Shown here one piece after another: positions 25,424 through 34,805 of a DNA stretch of 64,000 bases. Position numbers and translations under genes: made by a program. The notes below the pieces were generated by a model. That model was not told where the DNA came from and made no database searches. It worked only from the letters and a program-made list of their open reading frames with translations. Numbering within the stretch: position 1 is the stretch's first letter; every line of letters starts with the position of its first letter. Source of the stretch: Thermohalobaculum sp039180675 (GTDB lineage Bacteria; Pseudomonadota; Alphaproteobacteria; Rhodobacterales; Rhodobacteraceae); contig JBCDDC010000012.1 of the NCBI GenBank assembly GCA_039180675.1, positions 62,001 to 126,000 of the forward strand. Direction: 5' to 3'.

Positions 25424-25475
25424 CACTTGATGTAAGTGCCTCTTGCGCTATGTAAGAGATGCTCACTAAGTAAGC
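25424..25475 (+). promoter_or_regulatory. RND operon promoter with two TetR-type palindromes
   Basis: CACTT-N5-AAGTG (25424-25438) overlaps a -35-like TTGATG (25427-25432); 16 nt later comes TATGTA (25449-25454) as -10; GCTCACTAAGTAAGC (25461-25475), a palindrome with six of seven pairs, sits at the expected start point. The placement fits repression by the divergent TetR protein. Confidence 0.5.
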
Positions 25476-25515
25476 CCGCGTTACTTCGCGGTCAATCCTT
25501 TGGGAAGGGGATCAG

Positions 25516-26640
25516 ATGACACGTCGCACGCCGCTCATACACTGGTTTTTGGCGGGCCTTGTCGGCATCGCGACGATCGCGGGTGGTGCGGCAGCCGTGA
25601 TGACGCTGCAGGTACGGGCGGACAGCACAGAAGAACAGCAGGTAAGCCCGGCGATCACCGTCTCGGTCGAGCGGCTGGTGATGCAGCAGTCATACGAGGT
25701 CAGCGAGAGCTATGTCGGACAGGTCGAACCCGCGCGGCTGACCACGCCGTCGTTTGAGCGATCCGGCAAAGTGATGGCGCTGCTGTTCGACGAGGGCGAC
25801 ACCATTGCTGAGGGCCAGGTCATTGCCGTGATGGATACCCGGTCGCTGCTGATCGAGAAGCAAAGGCTGGAGGCGGACAGGGCCAGCATCGTCGCTGATA
25901 TGGAGCTGGCACAGCGCACCGTCGATCGGCGCGAGCAGCTGGTCGATGACGGGTGGGCGAGCCGGCAGGCCTATGACGAGGCGCAATTTGCGCTGACGGC
26001 GCTTTCCGCGCGGCGCGATGCGGTCAGTGCGGCGATGGCGGCGATAGACCTCGATCTTGAGAAATCGGAACTGACGGCGCCGTTCTCCGGAACCGTAAGC
26101 GCCAGAATGATCGATGAAGGAACGGTCGTCGCCTCAGGCACGCCCGTTCTCTCGCTTCAGGAAACGACGCGGCCCCAGGCGCGCATCGGCGTTCCGGCCG
26201 ACCGCGCCGGTGTTCTGCGCGCTGGTCAGTCGCTCGAGATGCTCTATCAGGGCCGCGAATTGACGGGAGAGATCGTCGCCGTGACCCGTGATCTGCAGGA
26301 GGGCACGCGTTCGATCCCACTTCTGATCGATATCCAAAGCGCGGAGCCGCTGACAATGGGCGAAGTGATCCGTCTCAACCTCACTCGCGAGATTGCCTCA
26401 CAGGGAGCCTGGGTGCCCCTGAGCGCCCTGCGCGAGGCGGAGCGCGGCCTTTGGTCCATCAACACGGCCGTCCAAGAGGAAGGCGGATGGGTGACCCGCC
26501 GAGAGGCGGTTGAAGTGCTCCATGTCTCCAGCGAGCGTGCATTCGTCCGCGGCACCTTCCGTGATGGTGCTATGCTCGTCGCGAAAGGCGGTCATCGGCT
26601 GAGCGCTGGGCAGCGTGTCGAGCCTGCAGGCGAGATTTGA
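25516..26640 (+). CDS. RND efflux periplasmic adaptor (membrane fusion protein)
   Basis: 374 residues. Uncleaved anchor or signal at about 9-33, then beta-barrel/lipoyl segment (SYVGQVEPARLTTPSFERSG, VMALLFDEGDTIAEGQVIA), a helical hairpin (about 105-165, LIEKQRLEADRASIVADME) and the second lipoyl half (LTAPFSGTVSARMIDEGT). HlyD/AcrA family. Overlaps or abuts the pump gene; no outer-membrane channel gene follows, so it would use one encoded elsewhere. Confidence 0.92.
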   Translation: MTRRTPLIHWFLAGLVGIATIAGGAAAVMTLQVRADSTEEQQVSPAITVSVERLVMQQSYEVSESYVGQVEPARLTTPSFERSGKVMALLFDEGDTIAEGQVIAVMDTRSLLIEKQRLEADRASIVADMELAQRTVDRREQLVDDGWASRQAYDEAQFALTALSARRDAVSAAMAAIDLDLEKSELTAPFSGTVSARMIDEGTVVASGTPVLSLQETTRPQARIGVPADRAGVLRAGQSLEMLYQGRELTGEIVAVTRDLQEGTRSIPLLIDIQSAEPLTMGEVIRLNLTREIASQGAWVPLSALREAERGLWSINTAVQEEGGWVTRREAVEVLHVSSERAFVRGTFRDGAMLVAKGGHRLSAGQRVEPAGEI

Positions 26641-26642
26641 TC

Positions 26643-29600
26643 GTGGAAACGTTCTTTTTCCGCAGATCCCGTTATCTCACACTGGCGCTTCTCATGATCG
26701 TCGCGCTGGGGGCCTTTGCCTTCAGCACGGTCGGGCGGCAGGAAGATCCGACGATCACCAATCTCTTCGCTACGGTGATCACGCCCTATCCCGGCGCCGA
26801 CCCGGCCCGGGTCGAGGCTCTGGTGACCGAGAAGATCGAAGCGGAGCTGCGCGAGATACCGGAGATCGACACCATCTCATCGACCTCGCGCCCCGGCATC
26901 TCTTCGGTTCGTATCGAGCTGTCGCAGTTTATCTCCAACGCTCAGATCGAGCAGGCCTGGTCCGAGATCCGGGATGCGTTGAGCGACGCAGCGCGGGATT
27001 TTCCGCCCGGCGTACTGGAGCCGGAGTTCGACAATGACCGGGTTGGCGCCTTCACAATGCTGGTTGCCCTCAAACCGGCGGATGGAGCCGATGCGCCGCT
27101 CCCCGTCGTCGGGCGTATCGCTGAGGACCTGCAGGAGCGTTTGCGTCAGGTTCCAAACACCAAGCTCGTGGATCTTTATGGACAGCCGGAGGAGGAAGTC
27201 CGCGTTGAGGTCGATGCGGATGCTCTCGCGTCGCTCGGCCTGACCCCGGAACAGGTGGCCGGCGCCATCGAGGCGGCGGATGCCAAGGTGTCCGCCGGCC
27301 GGGTGCGGGGCGAGGGGTCCGACTATCTGGTCGAGATCGCAGGGGAGATCGATGGGCTTGCACGCGTCCGGGACATTCCCGTTCAACGCGGCTCAGACGG
27401 GCGGGTGCTGCGGGTCTCCGATCTCGCAACCGTCGAGCGTGCGACCCTCGATCCACCGACGCAGATGACTTTCGTCGATGGCCAGCGCGCCGTGATCGTG
27501 GCCGCGCGGATCGAGGATGACGTACAGGTCGATCGCTGGGCAGCGGCGACACGCGCGAAGATCGCGACCTTTGCTACCGGGCTGCCCGGCGGTGTGACTC
27601 TTGAGATCGTCTTCGATCAGAGCGGGTACACGAGCGAACGCCTCGCCGAGGTTGCGGTGAACATGCTGATCGGGATCGCGCTGGTGGTCGGCGTGCTCTT
27701 CATCTCGATGGGTTGGCGGTCCGCACTCATTGTCGGGGCCATGCTGCCACTGACCAGCCTGCTCAGCCTCACGATCCTGGAAAAGCTGGGTGTCACGATC
27801 CACCAGATGTCCGTGACGGGCCTGATTGTTGCCCTCGGTCTGCTGGTCGACGCTGCGATCGTGACGACCGATGAGATCCGTCGGCGGTTGGTTGCTGGAG
27901 TTCCGCGCCTGGACGCGGTTGGCGGTGCGGTCCGGCGGTTGACCATCCCGCTCGCGGCATCGACGGTCACGACGGTCCTGGCCTTCGTTCCCATGGCGGC
28001 CCTGCCGGGCCCGGCTGGCGATTTCGTCGGTGCAATCGCGCTCAGCGTGATTGTCATGCTGTTCTCGTCTCTGCTGCTGGCGCTGACGGTCACACCGGCG
28101 ATCGCGGGCTTCCTTTTGCCCGAGACATCGGGCGGCAGACGCTGGTGGCGCGATGGGATCGAGGGTGGATCGGTTGGCCGCGCGTTCGCGGCGCTCCTCT
28201 CCCTCTCCCTGCGTTGGCGCAGGTTGGCGATGTTCGTCGCGGCCATGCCTGCGATCATCGGTTTCGCTGCGTTTCCCACATTGAAGGCGCAGTTCTTCCC
28301 TGAGGTCGATCGGGACCAGTTCCACATACAAGTTGAACTGGCGAACGGTGCCGCAATCGGACAGACGGCCGCCGCCGCGCTTGCCGCGGATCAGGCGCTC
28401 GCAGGGATCGAGGGCATCGAGCAGGTGCAGTGGGTTGTCGGGCGGAGTGCCCCGGCCTTCTACTACAACATGCTCAACAATCGCGATCTCGATCCCCGTT
28501 TCGCCGAGGCTTTGGTGACGACATCCTCGCCTGAGACCACGAACTGGATCATCCCCGGCCTGCAGGAGAAGCTTGACCAGCTGGTCCCCGAAGCGCGTGT
28601 TCTGGTGCGCGGTCTAAAGCAGGGGCCGCCGGTGGATGCGCCGGTCGAGCTTCGCCTTGTTGGGCCGAGCCTGGAGGTCCTGCGTGGTCTGGGTGAGGAG
28701 GCGCGGGCGCGCATGGCCGAGGTCTCGAGCATCACGCACAGCCGCGCGACCCTGGCTGGAGGCGCGCCGAAGCTGATCTTCGATCTCGATGAGGACAAGG
28801 TTAGGCTGGCGGGTCTCACCCTCGGTGACGTCGCCCGGCAGCTTGAAACGCTTTCGGACGGCGCGCTTGGCGGATCGCTGGTCGAAGGGCCGGAAGAACT
28901 CCCGGTCCGGGTGCGCCTGGGCGGTGAAGGACGCGCGGCGGCTGATCGGCTGGCGGCGTTGACGATCGTCCCGCCGCAAACCGGTTCAGGCGACTTCCCC
29001 GGTGTGCCACTGCTGTCTCTCGGCACCTTGCGGCTAGACCCCTCCGACAGCGCCATTGCGCGGCGTGACGGAGAGCGCATCAACACGGTGCAGGCCTTTC
29101 TCCTGCACGGTGTCCTTCCGGATGAAGCCCTAAGGGAGCTACAGGGTATTCTTGCAGAGAAGCCGATCGACCTGCCGAGCGGTTACCGCATCCAGTGGGG
29201 TGGCGACAGCGACGCACGGGGCGAGACGATCCAGAACCTACTCTCGGTCGTGGGCCTTGTGGTGGTGGCGAGCATCGCTGCGATCGTGCTGACCTTCGAT
29301 TCATGGCGGTTGAGCGCGGTCACGCTCTCGGTTGCCGGTCTGTCGATGGGCCTGAGCCTGCTTGCGCTCGAGATTTTCGGCTATCCGTTCGGCATTCAGG
29401 CGCTGATCGGCGTGATCGGTGCCATCGGTGTTTCGATCAATGCCGCGATCATCATCATGACGGCTTTGCAGGAAGATGCGGAGGCTGCGGCCGGGGATCG
29501 GGGCGCGATCAGGGATGTGGTTCTCGGATCCAGCCGCCATATCGTCTCGACCACGATCACCACTTTCGGCGGGTTCCTCCCGCTGATCGTTGCGGGCGGA

Positions 29601-29774
29601 GGCTTCTGGCCGCCCTTCGCAATGGCGATCGCGGGCGGCGTGCTTCTCTCAGCGATCGTAAGTTTCTTCTTCGTCCCGCCAGCCTTCAGTCTGCTCGCCG
29701 GAGCGAAAGAAAGCAGTACAAACCGCACCTTTGGACCGCAGACGCCCGATCACCTTAAAATCGCCGCAGAGTAG
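26643..29774 (+). CDS. RND efflux transporter permease
   Basis: 1043 residues from GTG 26643 (AGGCGAG 8 nt upstream); TTG 26637 overlapping the adaptor stop is possible. Full RND plan: TM1 at about 9-30, porter domain, TM2-6, second porter domain, TM7-12. The proton-relay helix reads LLVDAAIVTTDE, with one Asp (about residue 402) where AcrB has two. Non-HAE1-like sequence and TetR control suggest export of small amphipathic compounds; the substrate is not deducible. Confidence 0.92.
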   Translation: METFFFRRSRYLTLALLMIVALGAFAFSTVGRQEDPTITNLFATVITPYPGADPARVEALVTEKIEAELREIPEIDTISSTSRPGISSVRIELSQFISNAQIEQAWSEIRDALSDAARDFPPGVLEPEFDNDRVGAFTMLVALKPADGADAPLPVVGRIAEDLQERLRQVPNTKLVDLYGQPEEEVRVEVDADALASLGLTPEQVAGAIEAADAKVSAGRVRGEGSDYLVEIAGEIDGLARVRDIPVQRGSDGRVLRVSDLATVERATLDPPTQMTFVDGQRAVIVAARIEDDVQVDRWAAATRAKIATFATGLPGGVTLEIVFDQSGYTSERLAEVAVNMLIGIALVVGVLFISMGWRSALIVGAMLPLTSLLSLTILEKLGVTIHQMSVTGLIVALGLLVDAAIVTTDEIRRRLVAGVPRLDAVGGAVRRLTIPLAASTVTTVLAFVPMAALPGPAGDFVGAIALSVIVMLFSSLLLALTVTPAIAGFLLPETSGGRRWWRDGIEGGSVGRAFAALLSLSLRWRRLAMFVAAMPAIIGFAAFPTLKAQFFPEVDRDQFHIQVELANGAAIGQTAAAALAADQALAGIEGIEQVQWVVGRSAPAFYYNMLNNRDLDPRFAEALVTTSSPETTNWIIPGLQEKLDQLVPEARVLVRGLKQGPPVDAPVELRLVGPSLEVLRGLGEEARARMAEVSSITHSRATLAGGAPKLIFDLDEDKVRLAGLTLGDVARQLETLSDGALGGSLVEGPEELPVRVRLGGEGRAAADRLAALTIVPPQTGSGDFPGVPLLSLGTLRLDPSDSAIARRDGERINTVQAFLLHGVLPDEALRELQGILAEKPIDLPSGYRIQWGGDSDARGETIQNLLSVVGLVVVASIAAIVLTFDSWRLSAVTLSVAGLSMGLSLLALEIFGYPFGIQALIGVIGAIGVSINAAIIIMTALQEDAEAAAGDRGAIRDVVLGSSRHIVSTTITTFGGFLPLIVAGGGFWPPFAMAIAGGVLLSAIVSFFFVPPAFSLLAGAKESSTNRTFGPQTPDHLKIAAE

Positions 29775-29843
29775 TTCTCCACTGTCTCTTGAACGGCGTT
29801 CTAGCCCGGTCAGTAGGGTTTGTGACCGGGGAGGGAATAGGTG

Positions 29844-31391
29844 ATGCGCGATACGGTCGATACGACGGTAAAGTCGCCGACGGGTCTCGACCCATTCTGG
29901 CAGTATGTCATTGCTGTGCTTCCGTTCGCCGTGGTCGTCAATTTCCCGGTGGAATGGCGACCGAACGACATCAACTACTACCATCTGGCCCTGCAGCTGA
30001 TCGAACCGGATGCGCTGCATCCTGACAGCGCAATCTTTGATGCTAGCAATGCACGGATTGTCGGCTTCTCGATCATCGCAGGTTTCATCAGGCTTTTCGG
30101 CATGCACTACGCGATGCTGGTCGTGAGCCTGGGGCTTGCTTTGGTGGTCTCGTCAGGTCTCGCGATGATTGCTCGCGTCCTGGAAATGCGAGCCTGGGAG
30201 TTGTTTGCGGTCGTCGCGCTGTTTTTTGCTATGGATCAGCAGTTGTTTTCGCATGAGCGACTTCTTCACGGCGCTGAGACCAAAAATCTTGCCTATGCTC
30301 TGATCCTGCCGGCAATCGCCAGCGCCTTTCAGGATAGATGGAAAATGGCGATTGGGCTCGCATCGGTTGCAACCTACTGCCATTTCCTTGTTGGCGGTCT
30401 TTGGGGCGGGTTTCTTCTTATCCTCGCCCTAATTCGAAGCGACCTGAAACTCGCGACAAAACTGGCTGGTCTTTTCGCCGTGGTCGTTTTGCCGATTGCG
30501 TCGTTCATTTTGTATGAACGATCCTTATCCGAGGGGCCCTTCTTGTCGGACCTCGGGCTTACCTTGAGCCAGGTTTATGCGCTCTATCGTGTGCCGCATC
30601 ACGTGGCGCCTTTCGAGCCAGCCCAATTGCAGTACTGGTTGCAAGGAATTGCGGTGCTGCTTGCCGCTATCCCGCTCTGCGTGCTGATTTTACGGCGCCG
30701 TCTGGTTCGACGAGATCTGGCCCTTTGGACGACTTTTCTGTGTGTCTACTTGGTCTTGGCGCTTTTCGTGGCGTTCTTCGATCGTCCGGACTACCGCTTG
30801 GGGAACTTTTATCTTTTTCGTCCGAATTCGCTGATCCTCTTCTTCGTGCTCAGTCTTTTCATCCTTGCGATCAGGCGGATACCGATTCCTGGGTTTCGTG
30901 CTGTCGCTATTGTGGTGGCGGCCGCGTTTACTCTCTACACCACTGCAGAGTTCTCGGTCCGGGCCGCCGAAAGACTTATGCAGGACCGCCCTTGGCCAGG
31001 CGTCGAAGGGCTCGGCGACGAGGATTTCAACAAAGTCGTTCGCTGGTTCGACGAGAACTCGAGCCCTGATGACGTGGTCATAATTCAGGCCGCAGACCCG
31101 CTCGCCTGGAGGGAGGATTGGGTTGCGTTCGAGTGGATCACAAATCGACCAACGCTCGTGCACTTTAAGTTCGTCCCGGTGGACAAGAAGGATATGGCGC
31201 GTTGGTACAGGATCATCGATTGGTCGAATAAGGTCTTCGAAGGCGAATGCGACCGAATAGGCGAGTACAAGGCCAGCTTTTTCGTGGCGGCAAACGCCGC
31301 TTCCGCGTCCAAGCTGAGCGCGTGCCTTGAGCCGGCCGTCACCTACGGCGATGTTACGATTTTTCCTGCTGGGCCTGTAAAAGGCAATTAA
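29844..31391 (+). CDS. Multipass membrane protein of unknown function (GT-C-like layout)
   Basis: 515 residues from ATG 29844 (GTG 29841 adjacent). About 10-11 membrane segments between 20 and 375, with an N-terminal loop DINYYHLALQLIEPDALHPDSA after the first segment, reminiscent of the EL1 loop of GT-C glycosyltransferases, and a soluble C-terminal part (about 390-515; DEDFNKVVRWFDENSSPDDVV) like the periplasmic domains of polyprenol-sugar-dependent enzymes. I cannot assign a donor or acceptor. Base composition is visibly lower in GC than its neighbours, with many TTT, CTT and TTG codons, suggesting transfer. Its stop overlaps the convergent RNase gene by 4 nt. Confidence 0.7.
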   Translation: MRDTVDTTVKSPTGLDPFWQYVIAVLPFAVVVNFPVEWRPNDINYYHLALQLIEPDALHPDSAIFDASNARIVGFSIIAGFIRLFGMHYAMLVVSLGLALVVSSGLAMIARVLEMRAWELFAVVALFFAMDQQLFSHERLLHGAETKNLAYALILPAIASAFQDRWKMAIGLASVATYCHFLVGGLWGGFLLILALIRSDLKLATKLAGLFAVVVLPIASFILYERSLSEGPFLSDLGLTLSQVYALYRVPHHVAPFEPAQLQYWLQGIAVLLAAIPLCVLILRRRLVRRDLALWTTFLCVYLVLALFVAFFDRPDYRLGNFYLFRPNSLILFFVLSLFILAIRRIPIPGFRAVAIVVAAAFTLYTTAEFSVRAAERLMQDRPWPGVEGLGDEDFNKVVRWFDENSSPDDVVIIQAADPLAWREDWVAFEWITNRPTLVHFKFVPVDKKDMARWYRIIDWSNKVFEGECDRIGEYKASFFVAANAASASKLSACLEPAVTYGDVTIFPAGPVKGN

Positions 31392-32020
31392 CGCATTGGG
31401 ACGAAGGTTGCGGTCGGGCTGCCGCATTCGCGCGAGACCTGAGGCGTGCAGGATCGCGGCTCCAGGTCCTTGGTGAAGCAAATCCGGACCTCGCGCAGCA
31501 AACCGCCCCGGCATTTGACGGATAGCTGTGACGCGTCGAGCGTGGGGTTCGCGGCGAGGAACGCGTCCTCGATCACCGAGGGCGCAATCGAAAGGGGCTC
31601 CTTGATCTGGCGGAGGATCTCGGGCCGCGTCACCTGCTCGTAGGCGCGCCGGGCGGCGCGGAAATAGGCGCGCGCCGTCAGCCCCGCGCACCTGCCATGT
31701 TTCTTCCACTGATGCCAGGCCAGCCCGCCTGAACCCATGATATCCGCCATCGCACCGGTCTCGGCGCGAGACGGGTCGCGCGCGGTGCTGCGGCAATACT
31801 CGGGCCAATCTCGCTCCCGCTGTGGCCAAAGCCCGTGCATGAGCCAGCCATGGTCATGCCTGCTGTCGCATTGAGGAGCCTTGCGCGCATCGCCTTCGGC
31901 CTCGCACCATGCCGCATTCCAGCTCAGCGCGAGCACGTAATGGGTGAAGTCACCGGGCTCGTCGGCCTGCGCGAGAGGGCACGTCAGAAGGAGAGGGGCG
32001 AGAATTAACAGACGGATCAC
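31388..32020 (-). CDS. Secreted RNase T2-family ribonuclease
   Basis: 210 residues from GTG 32020 (AGGGA upstream), giving the signal peptide MIRLLILAPLLLTCPLAQA; the longer frame to 32083 has no ribosome site. CAS-1 is WLMHGLWPQ with His62, CAS-2 is WHQWKKHGRC with Lys107 and His108; the usual acidic residue of CAS-2 is Gln104. Six cysteines allow disulfides. Cleaves RNA via 2',3'-cyclic intermediates in the periplasm, probably for nutrient scavenging. Confidence 0.88.
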   Translation of the reverse strand: MIRLLILAPLLLTCPLAQADEPGDFTHYVLALSWNAAWCEAEGDARKAPQCDSRHDHGWLMHGLWPQRERDWPEYCRSTARDPSRAETGAMADIMGSGGLAWHQWKKHGRCAGLTARAYFRAARRAYEQVTRPEILRQIKEPLSIAPSVIEDAFLAANPTLDASQLSVKCRGGLLREVRICFTKDLEPRSCTPQVSRECGSPTATFVPMR

Positions 32021-32153
32021 GGAGAAAGTCCCTTCCCTTTTCGTGCGGTCAATTCTATATCCGCAAACGATCCCCAAGGACACCGAGAGTTGAGGCGCTG
32101 CGCCGGCCCCCGGAGCTGACGGGAAACTTGTACGTAACAGTCAGGAGACGACC

Positions 32154-32885
32154 ATGAGCGACGATCTGCCTCTCATGCCCAAGGCGACGGCCGTTTGGCT
32201 GGTGGACAACACGACACTGACCTTCCGCCAGATTGCCGATTTCTGCGGCATGCATGAACTCGAAGTCTCCGGGATCGCCGATGGCGAGGTTGCGATCGGG
32301 ATCAAGGGCTTCGACCCGGTGTTGAACAACCAGCTCACGGCCGAGGACATCAAGCGCTGCGAGGGCGATCCAATTGGCCGTCTCACGCTGATCAAACGCG
32401 AGAAGGCCCCGCCGCCGAAGCGCAAGACCCCGCGTTACACGCCCGTCTCCAAACGTCAGGACCGCCCGGCTGCGATCGCGTGGCTCGTGCGCTATCACCC
32501 CGAGATGGAGAACAGCGCGATCGCCAAGCTCGTCGGCTCCACGAAGCCCACAATCGAGTCGATCCGCAATCGCACCCACTGGAACATCGCGAACATCCAG
32601 CCTGTGGATCCGGTCGCGCTCGGCCTTTGCCGTCAGATCGATCTCGACGCCGCCGTCCGCAAGGCGGCGGACAAGAAGGCTGCGAGCGGTCAGGCCGCAC
32701 CCAGCGTCGAGGAGAGCATGCGCCTGATGTCGACTGAGGAGAGCTTGTCGAGCCAAACTGAGGCCGAACCCGCACCCTTCGCCGCTGAAGAGATGCCCGA
32801 AGGCGAGTCGAAGAAAGAGCGCGCGGACGATTTCGATCCTGACGACCTGTTCAACCTGCCAAAGGGCGGCGGCTCGGACGACTGA
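32154..32885 (+). CDS. trcR: Cell-cycle transcriptional regulator TrcR (DUF1013)
   Basis: 243 residues matching the alphaproteobacterial DUF1013/TrcR family: MPKATAVWLVDNTTLTFRQIADFC, GMHELEVSGIADGE, a basic stretch (KREKAPPPKRKTPRYTPVSK), and helix-turn-helix-like AIAKLVGSTKPTIESIRNR. The acidic C-terminus is variable in the family. AGGAGA precedes the ATG. In Caulobacter/Sinorhizobium-type bacteria it is linked to the CtrA/GcrA/CcrM cell cycle circuit. Confidence 0.93.
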   Translation: MSDDLPLMPKATAVWLVDNTTLTFRQIADFCGMHELEVSGIADGEVAIGIKGFDPVLNNQLTAEDIKRCEGDPIGRLTLIKREKAPPPKRKTPRYTPVSKRQDRPAAIAWLVRYHPEMENSAIAKLVGSTKPTIESIRNRTHWNIANIQPVDPVALGLCRQIDLDAAVRKAADKKAASGQAAPSVEESMRLMSTEESLSSQTEAEPAPFAAEEMPEGESKKERADDFDPDDLFNLPKGGGSDD

Positions 32886-32969
32886 TCCTTCGGCAGCCGG
32901 GCTTCGATGGACCTGGTTTGACAAACAGGCGCCTCCTCTCGATCCTTCGGAATAAGAGGAGACGCCGCC

Positions 32970-34595
32970 ATGACCACAGCCTACGAAAACGGCCTCGACC
33001 GCAACGAGGCGAATTTCCAGCCACTCACCCCGCTCAGCCACCTCGCCCGCGCCGCCTATGTGTGGCCAGAGCGCACGGCAATTATCCACGGTGAGCTCCG
33101 CTACGACTATGCTGAGTTCTATATCCGGTCGCGGCGCCTCGCCTCCGCGCTGGCGGGTGCTGGAATCGGCAAAGGTGATACGGTCTCCGCACTGCTTTTG
33201 AACACGCCGCCGATGCTCGAGGCGCATTACGGCGTGCCGATGACTGGCGCGGTGCTCAACGCCTTGAACACCCGCCTAGATGCGGCCGGGATCGCCTTTA
33301 TCCTCGATCACGGTGAGGCGAAACTTGTGATCGTGGACAGCGAATTGGCACCGCTTCTGGATGAGGCTCTGGGCCTGATTTCCGGCCCGAAGCCTCTGAT
33401 CGTCGAATATACGGACCCCACGATCGATGTCGCCACCGCCGGGCTCGGGCAGGATTACGAGGGGTTCATCGGCCATGGCGATCCCGAGTTTGCCTGGGCA
33501 ATGCCGGACGATGAGTGGGACGCGATCAGCCTCAACTATACGTCCGGCACGACCGGCAACCCGAAAGGCGTAGTTTATCATCATCGCGGGGCGTCGCTCC
33601 TCGCCACCGGCAACATCGTGCATGCGGGTCTCAGCGAGCAGCTCGTCTACCTCTGGACCCTGCCGATGTTCCATTGCAACGGCTGGTGTTTCCCCTGGTC
33701 GGTCTCGGTCGCGGGCGGCACGCATGTCTGTCTGCGCCAGGTGCGTGCGGAGCCGATGTACCGCGCGCTGGCTGAGCATGGGGTCAACCTGCTCTGCGGC
33801 GCGCCGATCGTCATGTCGGTGCTCTTGAACGCGTCAGAGGACGAACGGCATGCCTTCGATCAGAAGGTGCGGTTCCTGACTGCTGCTGCGCCGCCGCCCG
33901 AGGCGACGCTGGCGGCAATGGCTGAAGCGGGCTTTGATGTCGTCCACCTCTATGGTCTGACGGAGTGCTACGGCCCCTCCGTCCTCAACCAGTGGAAGCC
34001 GGAGTGGAACGAGCTCAGCATCGCCGATCAGGCCGTCAAGAAGGCGCGGCAAGGGGTGAACTACGCCGCGCTCGAGGGTCTCGATGTGATGGATCCCGAG
34101 ACGATGGAGCCGGTTCCCGCCGATGGTGAGACGCCAGGTGAGATCATGATGCAGGGCAACGTTATCATGAAAGGCTATCTGAAGAACCCGTCGGCGAACG
34201 AGGAAGCCTTCCGCGGTGGCTGGTTCCATACCGGCGACATCGCGGTGAAGCATCCCGACGGCTATGTTCAGATCCGCGACCGCTCGAAGGATGTCATCAT
34301 CTCGGGCGGCGAGAACATCTCGTCCATCGAAGTGGAGGACACGCTCTTCAAGCATCCGGCCGTCGCTCTTTGCGCCGTGGTCGCCAAGCCGGATGAGAAA
34401 TGGGGCGAGACGCCGTGTGCCTTCATCGAGCTCAAACCTGGCAAGACGGCGACGGAGACCGAGATTATTGAGTTCTGTCGCGCCAATCTCGCCCGCTACA
34501 AATGCCCGAAAAACGTGGTGTTCGGCGAATTGCCGAAGACATCCACCGGCAAGATCCAGAAATTCGAGCTGAGAACGCGGGCGGCACAACTCTGA
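32970..34595 (+). CDS. Acyl-CoA synthetase (AMP-forming), DmdB-like
   Basis: 541 residues of the ANL superfamily: P-loop YTSGTTGNPKG (about 190-200), HCNGWCFPW, YGLTE (about 330), HTGD, IRDRSKDVIISGGENISS, and the catalytic lysine in KTSTGKIQK. It resembles the acyl-CoA synthetases annotated for medium-chain acids or 3-methylmercaptopropionate (DmdB) in roseobacters; the acyl specificity cannot be settled by eye. Single gene after trcR. Confidence 0.88.
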   Translation: MTTAYENGLDRNEANFQPLTPLSHLARAAYVWPERTAIIHGELRYDYAEFYIRSRRLASALAGAGIGKGDTVSALLLNTPPMLEAHYGVPMTGAVLNALNTRLDAAGIAFILDHGEAKLVIVDSELAPLLDEALGLISGPKPLIVEYTDPTIDVATAGLGQDYEGFIGHGDPEFAWAMPDDEWDAISLNYTSGTTGNPKGVVYHHRGASLLATGNIVHAGLSEQLVYLWTLPMFHCNGWCFPWSVSVAGGTHVCLRQVRAEPMYRALAEHGVNLLCGAPIVMSVLLNASEDERHAFDQKVRFLTAAAPPPEATLAAMAEAGFDVVHLYGLTECYGPSVLNQWKPEWNELSIADQAVKKARQGVNYAALEGLDVMDPETMEPVPADGETPGEIMMQGNVIMKGYLKNPSANEEAFRGGWFHTGDIAVKHPDGYVQIRDRSKDVIISGGENISSIEVEDTLFKHPAVALCAVVAKPDEKWGETPCAFIELKPGKTATETEIIEFCRANLARYKCPKNVVFGELPKTSTGKIQKFELRTRAAQL

Positions 34596-34805
34596 GGCGC
34601 GCTGTGGCGAACTTGTCGGGTGAGATGTAGCAGACTCAGGCATCCGCACAGGCCGTCTTTGATCTCAAGCCTGTCCTAGATCAGACCGAAAAATCTCGGG
34701 AAGTCCTGATTTGGGCCAGGTCTTCCGGACGAATTCATCCTGCATCTCCGATACATCTTCTCGGCGTGTCGTTGTGTGAGTGCAGGCAAGTTTCGGAGTG
34801 ATTTG

